A stretch of DNA of 64,000 nucleotides from Hormiphora californensis (GCA_020137815.1 CM035361.1:124001-188000); one strand, 5' to 3'. Numbered from the stretch's first letter, positions 21,001 to 32,095 are shown. Program-made: numbers and translations. The notes: generated by a model from the sequence alone, not told the origin.

Positions 21001-23316
21001 AGAGATCTGTGTGTTACACTTGTTTTAAGGGTACACCTGGCGTTTTTCATCATCGAGTGCCCAACCAAATGACTTCACCAGGGTTTAGGCCATACAAAAT
21101 GGACCTCAAATATGCAATTTTAGCCCTAAAGTCGAATTCATATTTTTGCTACAGCCTATTTTCAAAGTGGCGTTTTTTCAATTTTTGTTGAAATTTTTAA
21201 CCTCAGGACCACTTTTTTTGAGATAGAAACATTAAATTCTTGGAATTTGAAGAGAATATAAAGGTGAATAAGCCCAAAGAAGGATTTTTGAAATGGAGCT
21301 TATTTCTGGCCATGAGAACGGTTTACTTTTTTGCTTCTTTGACACGCTGGCTGAGAATGTTCCCATGCTTCATTAGAGATGAAAATCTGGAAATAGTTGC
21401 TCAAAACGATTATCTATGTGGCCCAAAAATTTTGGAACTTTCCCGCCAAAGATGTGGTGTACAGAGCTTTTTTTGTGAAACCTGTCTTTTTGAAAAAGAG
21501 GGAAATTCCCTGTATCTCAAAAACGGATGATCGTAGAGACCTGGGACCGAGCTTAATCGATTCAGAAGGTTCGATTTTGGGGGGGGGGTCTTCTGAGAGA
21601 CATTTTGCTCCTACTCCAACCGATTTTGCTGTAATTGCGATCGATTAAGCTCGGTCCCAGGTCTCTACGATCATCCGTTTTTGAGATACAGGGAATTTCC
21701 CTCTTTTTCAAAAAGACAGGTTTCACAAAAAAAGCTCTGTACACCACATCTTTGGCGGGAAAGTTCCAAAATTTTTGGGCCACATAGATAATCGTTTTGA
21801 GCAACTATTTCCAGATTTTCATCTCTAATGAAGCATGGGAACATTCTCAGCCAGCGTGTCAAAGAAGCAAAAAAGTAAACCGTTCTCATGGCCAGAAATA
21901 AGCTCCATTTCAAAAATCCTTCTTTGGGCTTATTCACCTTTATATTCTCTTCAAATTCCAAGAATTTAATGTTTCTATCTCAAAAAAAGTGGTCCTGAGG
22001 TTAAAAATTTCAACAAAAATTGAAAAAACGCCACTTTGAAAATAGGCTGTAGCAAAAATATGAATTCGACTTTAGGGCTAAAATTGCATATTTGAGGTCC
22101 ATTTTGTATGGCCTAAACCCTGGTGAAGTCATTTGGTTGGGCACTCGATGATGAAAAAAGCCAGGTGTACCCTTAACCCTCCTTCACAGACGTGGAGAAA
22201 GAGGAGAGAGGGTCGAACAAAGCTGTGTGTTACACTTGGTATGTACATTGTACAGTCGAACCCCGAAATACGGGGATGCTCGGGGGAAAGGGATTTGTCC
22301 GGTAAATCAGAGTCAGGCTGTATGTAATCTAGTATGACGTAAGTTTAGAGATTTGTATACACACCAGGTGTGTATGTATGGAGATTGAGTAGTAGGTTTG
22401 CATTCAACCTAATTTTACACTATATGTACATTGTACCTATATTCTAATTGTAGGATTTCAACAGTTTGAAACAGTACAAGAAGAAAACTGCAGACAAGTT
22501 TAGTAGACTTACTAAGCTAGTACTGGACACGTGACCTGAATGCCCATATTTGGTCAACACTTGACTTGTATGCCCTTATTTGGTCAACACCTGACCTGAA
22601 TGCCCTTATTTGACTTACTCTGCTAGTACAGGAAACTGTTTATACAGTATTTCCCGAGCCTTTTTGAAGTTCACCCAACCCTTCTTTGGCAGACACTCGT
22701 GCAGTTTTTCCACCTGTAGAGGTTGGGTAAATTAACATACATAATACAGTGTAGCTCATGGTATCTAGATCAGTAGAGATTGGGGATTAGCAATATATCA
22801 GTGTAGCCCATTGTTTCTAGGAAACTGTTGGTGGATGGGGAACTGATTCAGGTATTTACCTTGTCCGAAACAACAGGAATTCCCTTGATGGCTTTCTGGT
22901 TAAAGGAAGATAACACCTTGGCTTCCTGAAATAAATAAATTGATTAATTAATTAATCAATCAAGGGAATTAGAGAGGGAATTAGAGAGGGAATTAGTTAA
23001 TCAATTACGAGAATTGGAGACATTTTAGTAGTTACTTAGTTACTGGTTATTCTAGTAGTTCTTTTTTATTTCAGAACCCGAATCTTTTCACTTAATCCAA
23101 CTACTGCACACAGGTTTGAGTCGGTGAAACAAGACAATTAATTATGATTAATTATAATTAACACTAAATTCTTACTGTGAGTGCATCGATTAGTTCAGTA
23201 AACTGCTCCTCTTCAAAGTTGAATTCCAACAACCGCTCTCGATTAACCTCTAGAATCTGTTTTGACCACCTCAATTGGTCTTCAACTCTTAGCTCGTCTA
23301 TCGGTTTATCTGTCAT
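18060..23316 (-). CDS. CARD-containing caspase (initiator type), 12 exons
   Basis: Exons: 23176-23316, 22860-22925, 22619-22713, 20883-20992, 20628-20745, 20387-20496, 20112-20226, 19843-19957, 19105-19218, 18858-18948, 18283-18416 and 18060-18160. Residues 1-100 are a helical CARD-like prodomain (WSKQILEVNRERLLEF, then VLSSFNQKAIKGIP). The linker is acidic. The p20 subunit shows GFCLIVNN, GSTVDA, the catalytic histidine in FLSHGE and the active-site cysteine in IIQACRG. The interdomain exon ends ADFYISYATAP, and p10 shows YFSFRN, GSWFIQ and KQMPYHVNML. Known role: cysteine protease cleaving after Asp in apoptosis. CARD plus p20/p10 resembles caspase-2 or caspase-9, but I cannot assign orthology. 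Exon 18283-18416 contains one extra base in an A-run at about 18345, breaking the frame before YEDVNTMM. The exon 10 acceptor is weak and chosen by frame. Confidence 0.88.
19790..20355. repeat. CACGTGAC-containing 31-bp minisatellite units in caspase introns
   Basis: Units of about 31 bp (CACGTGACCTGTATGCCC then TTATTTGGTCAA) occur once or twice at 19790-19830 and about four times at 20250-20350. Three more units are at about 22525-22615. Each unit carries the E-box CACGTG. All lie between caspase exons. Confidence 0.85.
21025..22176. mobile_element. 1.15-kb foldback element with TTAA target duplication (piggyBac-like)
   Basis: TTAA at 21025-21028 and 22173-22176 brackets ends that read GGGTACACCTGGC inward from both sides. 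The left arm (about 21029-21561) and right arm (about 21641-22172) are nearly perfect inverted copies of roughly 530 bp around an 80-bp spacer. The TTAA duplication suggests mobilisation by a piggyBac transposase. Open frames within the arms are mirror images of each other and are not genes. The element sits in the caspase intron between 20992 and 22619. Confidence 0.88.
22251..22322. mobile_element. 72-bp pogo-like mini element
   Basis: TA at each border, CAGTCGAACCCCG at the left end and a degenerate complement ending AGGCTG at the right. Its interior phrase GATGCTCGGGGGAAAGG is shared with the copies near 8.62 and 59.25 kb. Confidence 0.75.
22525..22615. repeat. 31-bp minisatellite, three units
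   Basis: Same unit as the array at 20250-20350, in the first half of the caspase gene. Confidence 0.8.
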
Positions 23317-23651
23317 TGTGCTATAAGGTTATTGTTGATTGTAACTGTTGGAAATGTTGAGAATAAAACACGAGTACTTTAAAGCAAAACTAAAATCATC
23401 AACGAATAAAATGGTTTTTAATGAACAACAAAAAAGAAAACAGTTAACCAGATATGTATATTTTGAGCAAAAGCCTAGTGAAGCACCTTTTTCAACAACC
23501 TTTACCTTTTTCAACAACCTTACTCTTCTGAACTCAGATAATTTTGGGGAATTATCATATTTTGAAACCTTCCTTCAGACCAGATATATATATTTGGAAA
23601 ATTAAACCAACAAACAATAAGAAAATATACTACAACTCAACTGTCTTTATT

Positions 23652-26645
23652 TCATCCGAACACCTCTTGTGCTGCGTAGGTAACGTATAAAAATCCATCG
23701 TCTTCTCTGTACATTTCATATACCTTGGGAGAGACATTTCATTGGAATGTGTTGATCTAAATACCGAAGATCAAGGCACAAAACTCAAGTATTTCTGCTT
23801 ATTTATATTGTATATGATTATTTTGACAGATTTAACCCAATTTACCTCAGACATGCTCATAGAATGGGCAAGGATTGATTTTCCTCGAACTAGAAGGTAC
23901 ATTGTGTGGGATCGATCCAGAGACATACGAGTTCTAGAATAACAGTATATTATTAGTTAGTTACACTTGAAAATAAAATGAATTGGTCTGAACGGGAGAG
24001 TCTAACCAAGAATTGGAGAAATCGATTCGGGTGTAGACAATAATAATAACGGATTTTTTATAGGTATTGACATCGCCAAATATGTTTGTTTAACAAATAA
24101 TTCATTTACCTGAGAATCAGTTGAAATTGCCTCAAAGCCAGCTCACTCGGAACCAGGAACTTGGATTTGGACAGACTGAAACATAAAGTATAGTTCAATG
24201 AAGAGTTTTTACAAAACAAACAACTTCAAGCACTGAACCAGTTTAACACAGCGGTCCAGTCACCCCATCCAAAGAAGTGTGTTTCAATTTACTTGACTGA
24301 TAAAATATAATTCAATGAAGAAAGAAAGATGTATGTGAGAAAACACACATGCATGCTACAAGGGGAGCTATAAGAGGATGATGTAACATATATTAATATG
24401 ACGTCATATCATGGATGATCTAATAGGAGACATGTTTGTGCAAGCTGAAATATTGTTCTGAAGGATCCAAGCTTTAAAATCACATTACTTACCGTGGCAG
24501 CACTTTCTCTTTTGCATATCGTTCCACTATTACCTGCAACAAAGTTGTACAAGAGAGGGATCAGAGGGTGTATCATGTGACATCACGTGCCTGCCATATT
24601 TGGACACGTATCACGTGACTAATGACCATACATGGGCATGTGGGGTTTACAACTCCGATAGGAAGAGAGAAGTACTTGAATTTCGAGTGCCCAGATAATA
24701 TTGAGATTATGCAAAGTGTCATGAGAGACGGCATCAAGCTTCTAGCAAAGCGGACTATGTACATGTGATATTGTGTTACACGAAAATTAGCTGAGCCGAG
24801 AAAGCAAATGACTTGCTGAAGCTGATATATAACCTTATTTTGTGAAATTTTAGACCTAATTAGGTAACTTAAGTAACTGAATGTTTTACACACAGTGTGA
24901 AACCTGGAGAACACTTGGGGCAAACTTTGTGAGGGTCGATAAACAATGTTTTGACTTGGTTTGGTTCGGATTATTCATCAGTCAAAGTGTGTGTTCCGAC
25001 CTAGTATCTTGAACTATTCACTGTTTTTCGTGAGTAACTCCGTGTCCAGCGAATCAAGTACAATCTTGTTTTGTTTAAACCCTTTTTATTTTTTGAAAGG
25101 ATAGAGAGGGTCGAACAAGTATAGTCTACTGTGAAAGGTAAAGTTCGTTGAATTTTCTCAATACAAGTAGCCTTGTTGCTAGTATAGTAGAGTCGATAAC
25201 TACATCGACCTCTCCCAATTGTTCCAGTTTTTGTCACATCTGTTTGGAGCCTCGACACGACCTCTAAACAGGTGTTACTTTTTCACAAACTGTTTTCATC
25301 TTGGTGTAATCAGCAGTTGAAATGTTGCTGATCATAACAAAAACCTGACTAAATTTTTTCAACTTGGGGTAAAACCATGGGTGTCAAAAGTTAGCTCTAG
25401 GTCCCCTGAGTAACCATCCGGAGACTCTAAGAGATATTTCAAGCCGTTCTCCCGTAATCATTAATCCCGGTGGAGAAAAAAATACAATGCGGACGTACGT
25501 GAGCGCTGGCAGGCTGTTTACATGTTATTGTATGTCTCTCACTCTCTCTGGAAAAACCGCACGTGCGGTTGCGCCGCGCGAGATAACTCTTTCTCAAGGG
25601 GGAGAAAAGAGAGAGACGCACATTAACGTTATACATTAAAGTTGAGGTTGTAGGCAATTGCACGTACGTCCATACTCAAATATGTGCTCTACCGGGATTA
25701 ATGATTACAGGAGAACGGCTTGAAATATCTCTTGGAGTCTCCGGATGGTTACTCAGGGGACCTAGAGCTAACTTTTGACACCCATGGTTTTACCCCAAGT
25801 TGAAAAAATTTAGTCAGGTTTTTGTTATGATCAGCAACATTTCAACTGCTGATTACACCAAGATGAAAACAGTTTGTGAAAAAGCAACACCTGTTTAGAG
25901 GTCGTGTCGAGGCTCCAAACAGATGTGACAAAAACTGGAACAATTGGGAGAGGTCGATGTAGTTATCGACTCTACTAGTATAGGGAAGTAGAAACGTGTG
26001 AAAAGAAGACGTACCGGTACTTTATCGGGAAACTTGTTCTTTATGTTGTAGACCTCTGCCTTCCGGGAAGCTGGAATAATGAGTAGGGTGACTTAATGTT
26101 GACTGAGAGGGAGGGAGAGGGAGAGAGAGAAATGGAATGGACGAAGGGAGAGAGGGAGAGAGAGAGAGAGAGAAAGGGTATGGACGAAGGGAGAGAGGGG
26201 TTGAATTTCATTTCGAATGTTAAATACACACACACGAACGTCAAACACACTGCAAATATGCATAACAAGTATAACATATGACACGTTACAATTTACATGC
26301 TACTACAGAACGAATAGATTCCGCATGGCAAGAGACCAAATTATAGAAACTGCATAATTTTACTGTTTACGAATAATTCCAGATTAAATATCGAGGAAGT
26401 TATTCCCGGAGGGATCATTTTAAACACACAATTAAGATCATCCCAAGATGTCCCCTTCTCTTTTTCTATGGTCCCGATAGTTCGATTGGGTTTTCCTAAC
26501 CAGACACTTTTAGAATAAGAAAAAGAACATGTCCCCTGTACATTTTACCACACAATTAAGAAGGATCATTCCAAAATGTACACTTACCGAGGGAGCGCCT
26601 CTCTTTGAAGGGTTTATACGATATCTGGTAACTGCTGCTGTTCAT
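23652..26645 (-). CDS. MAP1LC3: Atg8-family ubiquitin-like protein, LC3 type (LC3C-like), 6 exons
   Basis: Exons: 26588-26645, 26015-26070, 24493-24533, 24110-24175, 23846-23933 and 23652-23723. All phases agree and give 126 residues. The N-terminal helical segment YKPFKERRSLASR matches the basic RPFKQRKS start of LC3 rather than GABARAP. Next come NKFPDKVPVIVERY, KFLVPSELALRQF (hydrophobic pocket and beta-strand block), YLLVRGKS and DDGFLYVTYAAQE. Known role: conjugated to phosphatidylethanolamine on autophagosomes after ATG4 exposes a C-terminal glycine. Here the stop codon follows that glycine directly (FG-stop at 23652-23657), so no tail needs removal. AATAAA overlaps the stop region (23646-23651 on the complement), giving a very short 3' UTR. 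The intron between exons 2 and 3 hosts a foldback element. LC3C is the closest human relative by eye (VVERYPRE, QELTMTQF). Confidence 0.92.
25187..25975. mobile_element. 789-bp foldback element with 7-bp target duplication
   Basis: The ends GTAGAGTCGATAACTACA and its complement are flanked by TAGTATA at 25180-25186 and 25976-25982. The arms are about 283 bp each (25187-25470 and 25695-25975), nearly identical, around a 220-bp unique centre. It lies in an LC3 intron. A degenerate end is in a P450 intron at 5725-5835. The superfamily is uncertain; a 7-8-bp duplication would suit hAT or similar. Confidence 0.8.
26102..26200 (+). repeat. Purine-rich (GA)n tract in the first LC3 intron
   Basis: Two GAGAGA blocks separated by the direct repeat GGACGAAGGGAGAGAGG. 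Confidence 0.85.
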
Positions 26646-26699
26646 TGTTGTTGTCAATACACTACATCTTATCACAAGCTAAAACAAATTGACTTCTCA

Positions 26700-27880
26700 G
26701 CACAGAATGTAATAAAGTCATTTATGTATACCACTTTATAGTGTAAAATAATGGAGCACACAACAACAGCCTACGCTTGACAGACTCGCTCACTTTCAAA
26801 CGTGGTAGTTGGTACAAAAGGGCACGGTTAGAAATGGCCGTCGCCAACTACTCTTTATTTTAGAGAGCTAGCTGGAGCTGTTCTGCACTGTGATTGGTCA
26901 AAACTGGTCACGCTGAACTCGACCTGAAAATTTCCTAGGTTGCTCATAATACAATGCTCAAACTAAAGTTTGTCACAAACTAAAGATTTGTCACAATTTT
27001 CATCTGCGATATCTCTGGTTTCTGGTAAAATAGAGAATTCAAATTTTGATGTTAGGAAGCATGCTAGATGTTCGTCATTATCTCTATCTTATAAGAGGCT
27101 GGCCAGTGGAGCAATGAGCTGTAACACAAAAAGAGGCAGACAGTTTTTTCTAAATTCGAGTTTAAAAAACGTTTGGCAAATAGTGGGGATCCTTGCTCCA
27201 TCGTTGTGCGCGCCCGACGTCGGCGACCGTCGCCGACATCGGAGATTGAGCTGACAGTGGCACTCTCTCCCGCGCGCTGAGCGCTTTTTTCGCGCGGTAC
27301 GTGTTAGTTCGTTCGGACTGTTTGTGAGTGTGACTGAAAATGGATTTTGTCACCAACAGTGGCCGGTCGCCTTGGAAACTTGCAGGACACCATTGAGATA
27401 GTAAGTTAAACGGAAATATGGGACTTGAGAGTCCCAACATGGTAATACAATATAGAGCTGGCCGTGGGGAAGGTATATCATACAATGGTGTCCTATGAAC
27501 AGCAGTTAGAAAGTAGACCAATTTATCAAAACTACCGCAGTGGGTAGTGGCACTGAGCCGCAATAAAACAGAAAACATCAATGAAAGGATGGCATTTTTA
27601 GGTCAGCTCGATAGTCAAAACACTCTATAATGAAAATTCCGCTCTGTATTCTCCTTCTAATAACAGGGGTAATAATAGACATGTTCGGTATTGTTTATGA
27701 GTCCATTCACTGTTATTCCTATTCCATGTAAACAGCCAAAATGGAGCTGGATCAATACTGCAGTCAGTAGATGATATACATATATATATATACAGTGTAG
27801 GGGAGTAAAGAATATTCTGTTTCAATGTCCTGACATCACAGCATACATCACAACAGCACCCACAGGCCACAGTCGCCGTC
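26700..27880. repeat. Upstream of LC3: repeat copies, no gene
   Basis: Bases 26710-26760 match 1065-1110 inverted. About 27205-27260 holds a palindromic CG-rich block (CCGACGTCGGCGACCGTCGC) followed by GGAGATTGAGCTGACA, related to about 13215-13240. No exon is supported. Confidence 0.5.
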
Positions 27881-29175
27881 ATAGTAACATGTGGTGCAGT
27901 TTGTTACAGTCAACTCCAAAGTCGAATTCCGGCTCTGAGTGATCCTGGAGAGGAGGAGATGGGGTGTTAGGGCCTGGTTAATCAGGGGGTGAGTTAGGGG
28001 TGTTGGTGTGAGATAGATAGAAACTGGGGTTTCGGTTCAGATAGCAGGTGTTAAGTGATTAGATATAACATGGGCTATACCAGTACACGAGAGTGTAAAT
28101 TAGCAGTTAGGCGATTGAGAAAAACAACCTAACTGGGATTTTAGAGGATAGAGCTGGACACAAACCTTATCACAGTAATCCTCCACATCATCAGCTTCAG
28201 GTCGAGATGTGATCTCCTTATCAGTCTGGGTCATAGCTTCCAGCTGAGATCTCTTGGCTGCTGGGCCGGGCTGTTCCTCTTCAAGATCTCTTTCCTGAGA
28301 GGGAAGGGGTGTTAGAGGGTAAAAAAGAGGGTTGGTAAAGATGGGACAGTGTTCCGTGTTCGACTAATCGTAACGTTATCTGTAGAGAGAATATATGTTA
28401 TATATTATATCTGCTATCTTGGGAATAGCAAGTGTCATGTTGTTCGGGCCCCAGGGGCCAGGGCCGGGCCTACAGGGTTACTAGGAAAGTTTTATAAATT
28501 TCGGGGGGTCACCAAAAATGAAAAAAGAAGGTTGTGGAATTAATACCACCCAGGGAAGATAAACGGTTGCCAGGGATTACTATGGGCGGTTGTTGAGTAA
28601 GGGCAGGGGCCAGGGTTTATGTCTGCTAAACAACTGATAAAACCTAACATCACATTCGAGTGATCCGGTCCTGCAACACAACCACCCACAACTAGAAGGA
28701 TAGGATCACATACGCGAGATCTTATCCCGTACTACAGCTACATACAACGAAAGAGAGAGAGAGAGGAGATTGAGAGAGGCGGAGAGAGGTAGATAGAGCC
28801 AGAGCGAGAGAGTGACAGCTAGTAGCTACTGAGGGTGGATTGAGGATTCATAGAATGGTAGCTAGCAGGTAGGGTGAGAGAAAATAATTAGAGAATTAAA
28901 ATATTTTGACTTGTCATTTGTCAACTAAAATATAGAGAACTATAAAGCATAATCTACCACTGGTTGCTCTCACCTTATAATGTCGATGCCATAACCACTC
29001 GGCTGCGAACAGAGGGGCGCGACATGCAACATAACCCCTTTTCCCATCGATCACTGACAGTGATTCACTGCTTCCTTTCCTGTTCCACCTGCAGCTGTAG
29101 CTGTTGATGTATGAGATAGTAGTTATCCTCTGATGGACTATTTTTGAGAAGGACAATCAACCGTTGAACACCTGG
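27880..29175 (-). CDS. Uncharacterised minus-strand gene, three putative exons
   Basis: I see three exon-like blocks with plausible splice sites. The first is about 29075-29173 (Q-rich, coiled-coil-like: NYYLIHQQLQLQVEQERKQ). The second is about 28168-28298 (acidic: ERDLEEEQPGP, then RPEADDVEDYCDK). The third is a terminal block at about 27880-27945 (PEFDFGVDCNKLHHMLL, stop). Codon-like sequence with a consistent frame supports translation, but I recognise no domain and the joins are not proven. It could be one gene continuing upstream or unrelated fragments. Confidence 0.4.
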
Positions 29176-29505
29176 AATTGAGTGTGTGGGTTATAGATAT
29201 GATGTCAAGAGTACTGAGTAGGTTGGCATCCCTATATCTAAATTCTCAGCATGCTGCATGAGACCCATAACGACGTTATAACCTTCGTTTAAATTTGTAA
29301 AAGAGGGCGGGCGCACGCAAAGAGGGTAGAGCCAGGGAATAACGATGAGTCAGTGTAAAATTTTGGCTGACCTCTTGAATACCACCCACCCAAAAGAGTT
29401 TAATAAATATATTTTGGAAAGCTTAAATTTGGAGTGTTAGACGATATGAGACACGATTTGGAGAAGGTTTCTCTCACTACCCAGTATCCAGTACCCACCC
29501 CTCTC

Positions 29506-29516
29506 TCTTTCTCCCG

Positions 29517-29609
<93 letters not shown>

Positions 29610-29975
29610 CCACTACACGCACCACTCCCACATGGGGCCGTGAGGCCCCATGCGAGAGCAGGGTTAAATCCCCCGGACCCGGATCTGAGGGCCCGGAGGG
29701 CCTGCGGAGTAAAGGTAGGGTAGGTAGAACAATGTACATACGGGTAAATTTAACAATGTACATATGGGTTAAGTAAAGGGGATGATATTAAAAAGGGGGA
29801 AGTAAAGTGGGATTAAAGCTCATGGTGACGGAGCACAAGACCACCTAAACTTTCTGCAAAGAAGCCCAATCTGCTACAATGAATTCTAAGAAGAGACAAC
29901 TTATATGGAACTGAAGAAGCAAACCGTCTGAATCTAAGGCAGCCTAGAACAAGCAGGAACGGGTTCGAGCGAAAA
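29506..29975 (-). mobile_element. 3' end of the same LINE family as at 6-8.3 kb
   Basis: Read on the minus strand, this matches 7895-8340: CCCGTTCCTGCTTG start, CACCATGAGCTTTA, CCGCAGGCCCTCCGGGCCCT, GGAGTGGTGCGTGTAGTGGA, and then an (AG)n tail, here about 90 bp at 29515-29605. Only the 3' UTR is present, a typical 5'-truncated insertion. Confidence 0.88.
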
Positions 29976-30017
29976 AAAATAATAAATTAATACAAATGGA
30001 TGATGATTACATGTCGA

Positions 30018-30570
30018 GCCAGAGAGGACAGCCAGCCCGTTCCAGAGAAGCCAGCTGACCCCGTTCCAGAGAAGAAAGCCGACCCCGGTCCAGAGAAGCC
30101 AGCTGACCCCGCTCCAGAGAAGCCAGCTGACCCCGTTCCAGAAAAGCCAGCTGACCCCGTTCCAGAGAAGCCAGCTGACCCCGTTCCAGAGAAGACAGCC
30201 ACCCCGCTTCAGAGAAGACAGCTGACCCCGTTCCAGTAAGGACAGCTGACCCCGTTCCAGTAAAGACAGCTAACCCCGTTCCAGAGAGGACAGCCACCCC
30301 GCTCCAGAGAGGACAGCTGACCCCGTTCCAGTAAAGACAGCTGACCCCGTTCCAGTAAAGACAGCTGACCCCGTTCCAGAGAGGACAGCCACCCCGTTCC
30401 AGAGAGGACAGCTGACCCCGCTCCAGTAAGGACAGCTGACCCCGCTCCAGTAAGGACAGCTGACCCCGCTCCAGAGAGGACAGCCACCCCGCTCCAGAGA
30501 GGACAGCTGACCCCGCTCCAGTAAGGACAGCTGACCCCGCTCCAGAGAGGACAGCCACCCCGTTCCAAAG
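30018..30570. repeat. 24-bp minisatellite, about 22 units
   Basis: The unit is CAGCTGACCCCGTTCCAGAG plus AAGC, with variants in which AGCTGACCCC is replaced by AGCCACCCC and AGAGAAG by AGTAAGG. Because 24 is a multiple of three, it gives long open frames on both strands that read as repeats (for example PADPVPEK). I see no flanking gene structure to show that they are translated. Confidence 0.9.
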
Positions 30571-30970
30571 AATCATCTCCGATGTAGAACCCTATCAAAA
30601 ATGGAAGAAGTGGGTTAGGGGGGCCAGTAGAACAAAAACAGTATTGGTTAGCGGGTTAGTGGATAAAGGGGCGTTGGGGGTCCACAGTTGGCTGGAAGAT
30701 GCCTGTTCCACTGGTAACCCTGAGCCGGAGAAGGCGGGGTAGGAACGTAATAGTTGGCGATGATACACTGTGGGCCACCTAGCCAAGAAGATGTTTTTGT
30801 ATTTTGTATTTTCTGATTTTTTTCCGCATTTCTGATACACAGCCACGCTCAGCCGCGGCCACACGGACCTGGAAATCGAACAGGGGGAAAAGGGGATGGG
30901 GAAAAAGGTACTCCGTGTGACCCCGTTGCCCGGGGGAAACCGATTGGAGGTGGTGGCAGGTGGACCAACT

Positions 30971-30974
<4 letters not shown>

Positions 30975-31012
<38 letters not shown>
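30975..31012. repeat. (CT)n microsatellite
   Basis: A C-run followed by about 19 CT dinucleotides. The interval 30600-31160 otherwise has no supported exon. Confidence 0.9.
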
Positions 31013-31015
<3 letters not shown>

Positions 31016-31169
31016 GGGGCGTGGTTTTTCTCAACAGGACCACCCTGACATAACTGACAATAACACTAGCCACAGCCCCACACAGTCACCTATATCAACC
31101 AGATCTCATCTATCCCCAACGAACTTGGATCAACCAGCAGCCACATGGTTAGGGGTGTAGTAGTAACTC

Positions 31170-32095
31170 TCGATTATTACTGGTCCGTTCTGATAGCGCA
31201 GTGTGAAGTCCTGAGGGGGAGGGAAAACGTGTAAAACAAGATTTTGGTATAACAGAGCTTTGACGATTAAAAAGCCTTGACAGTCAATCCTGATAAGTTA
31301 CCCTGTATAAGAACTCCTCCAGTGGAACACTCGGTGTTGTTATGGTCAACAGTAAAGGTAACAACATCTCCTATATCATCTGTTTAGTGGGATCAATAAT
31401 GAGCTACCTAACTCGTGTGGGTAGTCTGAGTGCCCTACCCCCATTTCCAATCAACTGAACCTGCAGCAGGGAGAAGGATGGGGAGATACGTATAGGCAGA
31501 GTTTTGAAATGAAAGGAAAAGAGAAAGAGAAAGGGAAAGGGAAGGGAAGGGAAGGGAAGGGAAGGGAAGGGAAGGGAAGGGAAGGGAAGGGAAGGGAAGG
31601 GAAGGGAAGGGAAGGGAAGGGAAGGGAAGGGAAGGGAAGGGAAGGGAAGGAAGGGAAGGGAAGGGAAGGGAAGGGAAGGGAAGGGAAGGGAAGGGAAGGG
31701 AAGGGAAGGGAAGGGAAGGGAAGGGAAGGGAAGGGAAGGGAAGGGAAGGGAAGGGAAGGGAAGGGAAGGGAAGGGAAGGGAAGGGAAGGGAAGGCCAAGG
31801 GAAGGGAAGGCCAAGGGAAGGGAAGGCCAAGGGAAGGGAAGGCCAAGGGAAGGGAAGGCCAAGGGAAGGGAAGGCCAAGGGAAGGGAAAATATTACTATT
31901 ACTGTAGTATTACTGCGATAATTCACCTCTAGCTTAGTATTGGTTGTGTGAGTGTTCACTGTAGTCCATGTTCTATAGCAATCCTGCCTAGCCATGGACG
32001 TTGTAGAAGCTTGGTCTTTATTCCTGTGTTTATCATATATCAGTTGGCACCTGGGTAGCGCAAAGATAGTTATATATTGTAGAGGATAATGTTGC
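31170..32095 (-). CDS. Possible minus-strand exons of an unknown protein
   Basis: There are three exon-like blocks. One is about 31945-32060 (CQLIYDKHRNKDQAS, then WTTVNTHTTNTKLE before a GTGAAT donor). The second is about 31308-31378 (DIGDVVTFTVDHNN, then CSTGGVLIQ). The third is about 31150-31208 (DFTLRYQNGPVIIESYY). The beta-strand-like, Cys-containing text suggests an extracellular domain. The AAGGG array would lie in the intron between the first two. No family was recognised and the ends are unknown. Confidence 0.35.
31528..31895 (+). repeat. (AAGGG)n pentanucleotide array grading into a 16-bp higher unit
   Basis: From about 31528 to 31790 the sequence is almost pure GGGAA/AAGGG units (around 52), with one 4-base unit near 31650. 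From 31787 to 31890 the unit becomes CCAAGGGAAGGGAAGG, repeated about six times. Frames through it are repeats, not proteins. Confidence 0.95.

Noticed and set aside
21240-21961. Identical 96-codon ORFs on opposite strands
   Set aside because: They are the two arms of the TTAA foldback and mirror each other. Nothing resembles a transposase.
30007-30598. Repeat protein from the 24-bp minisatellite
   Set aside because: Frames stay open on both strands because the unit is a multiple of three. No promoter, splice or domain evidence.
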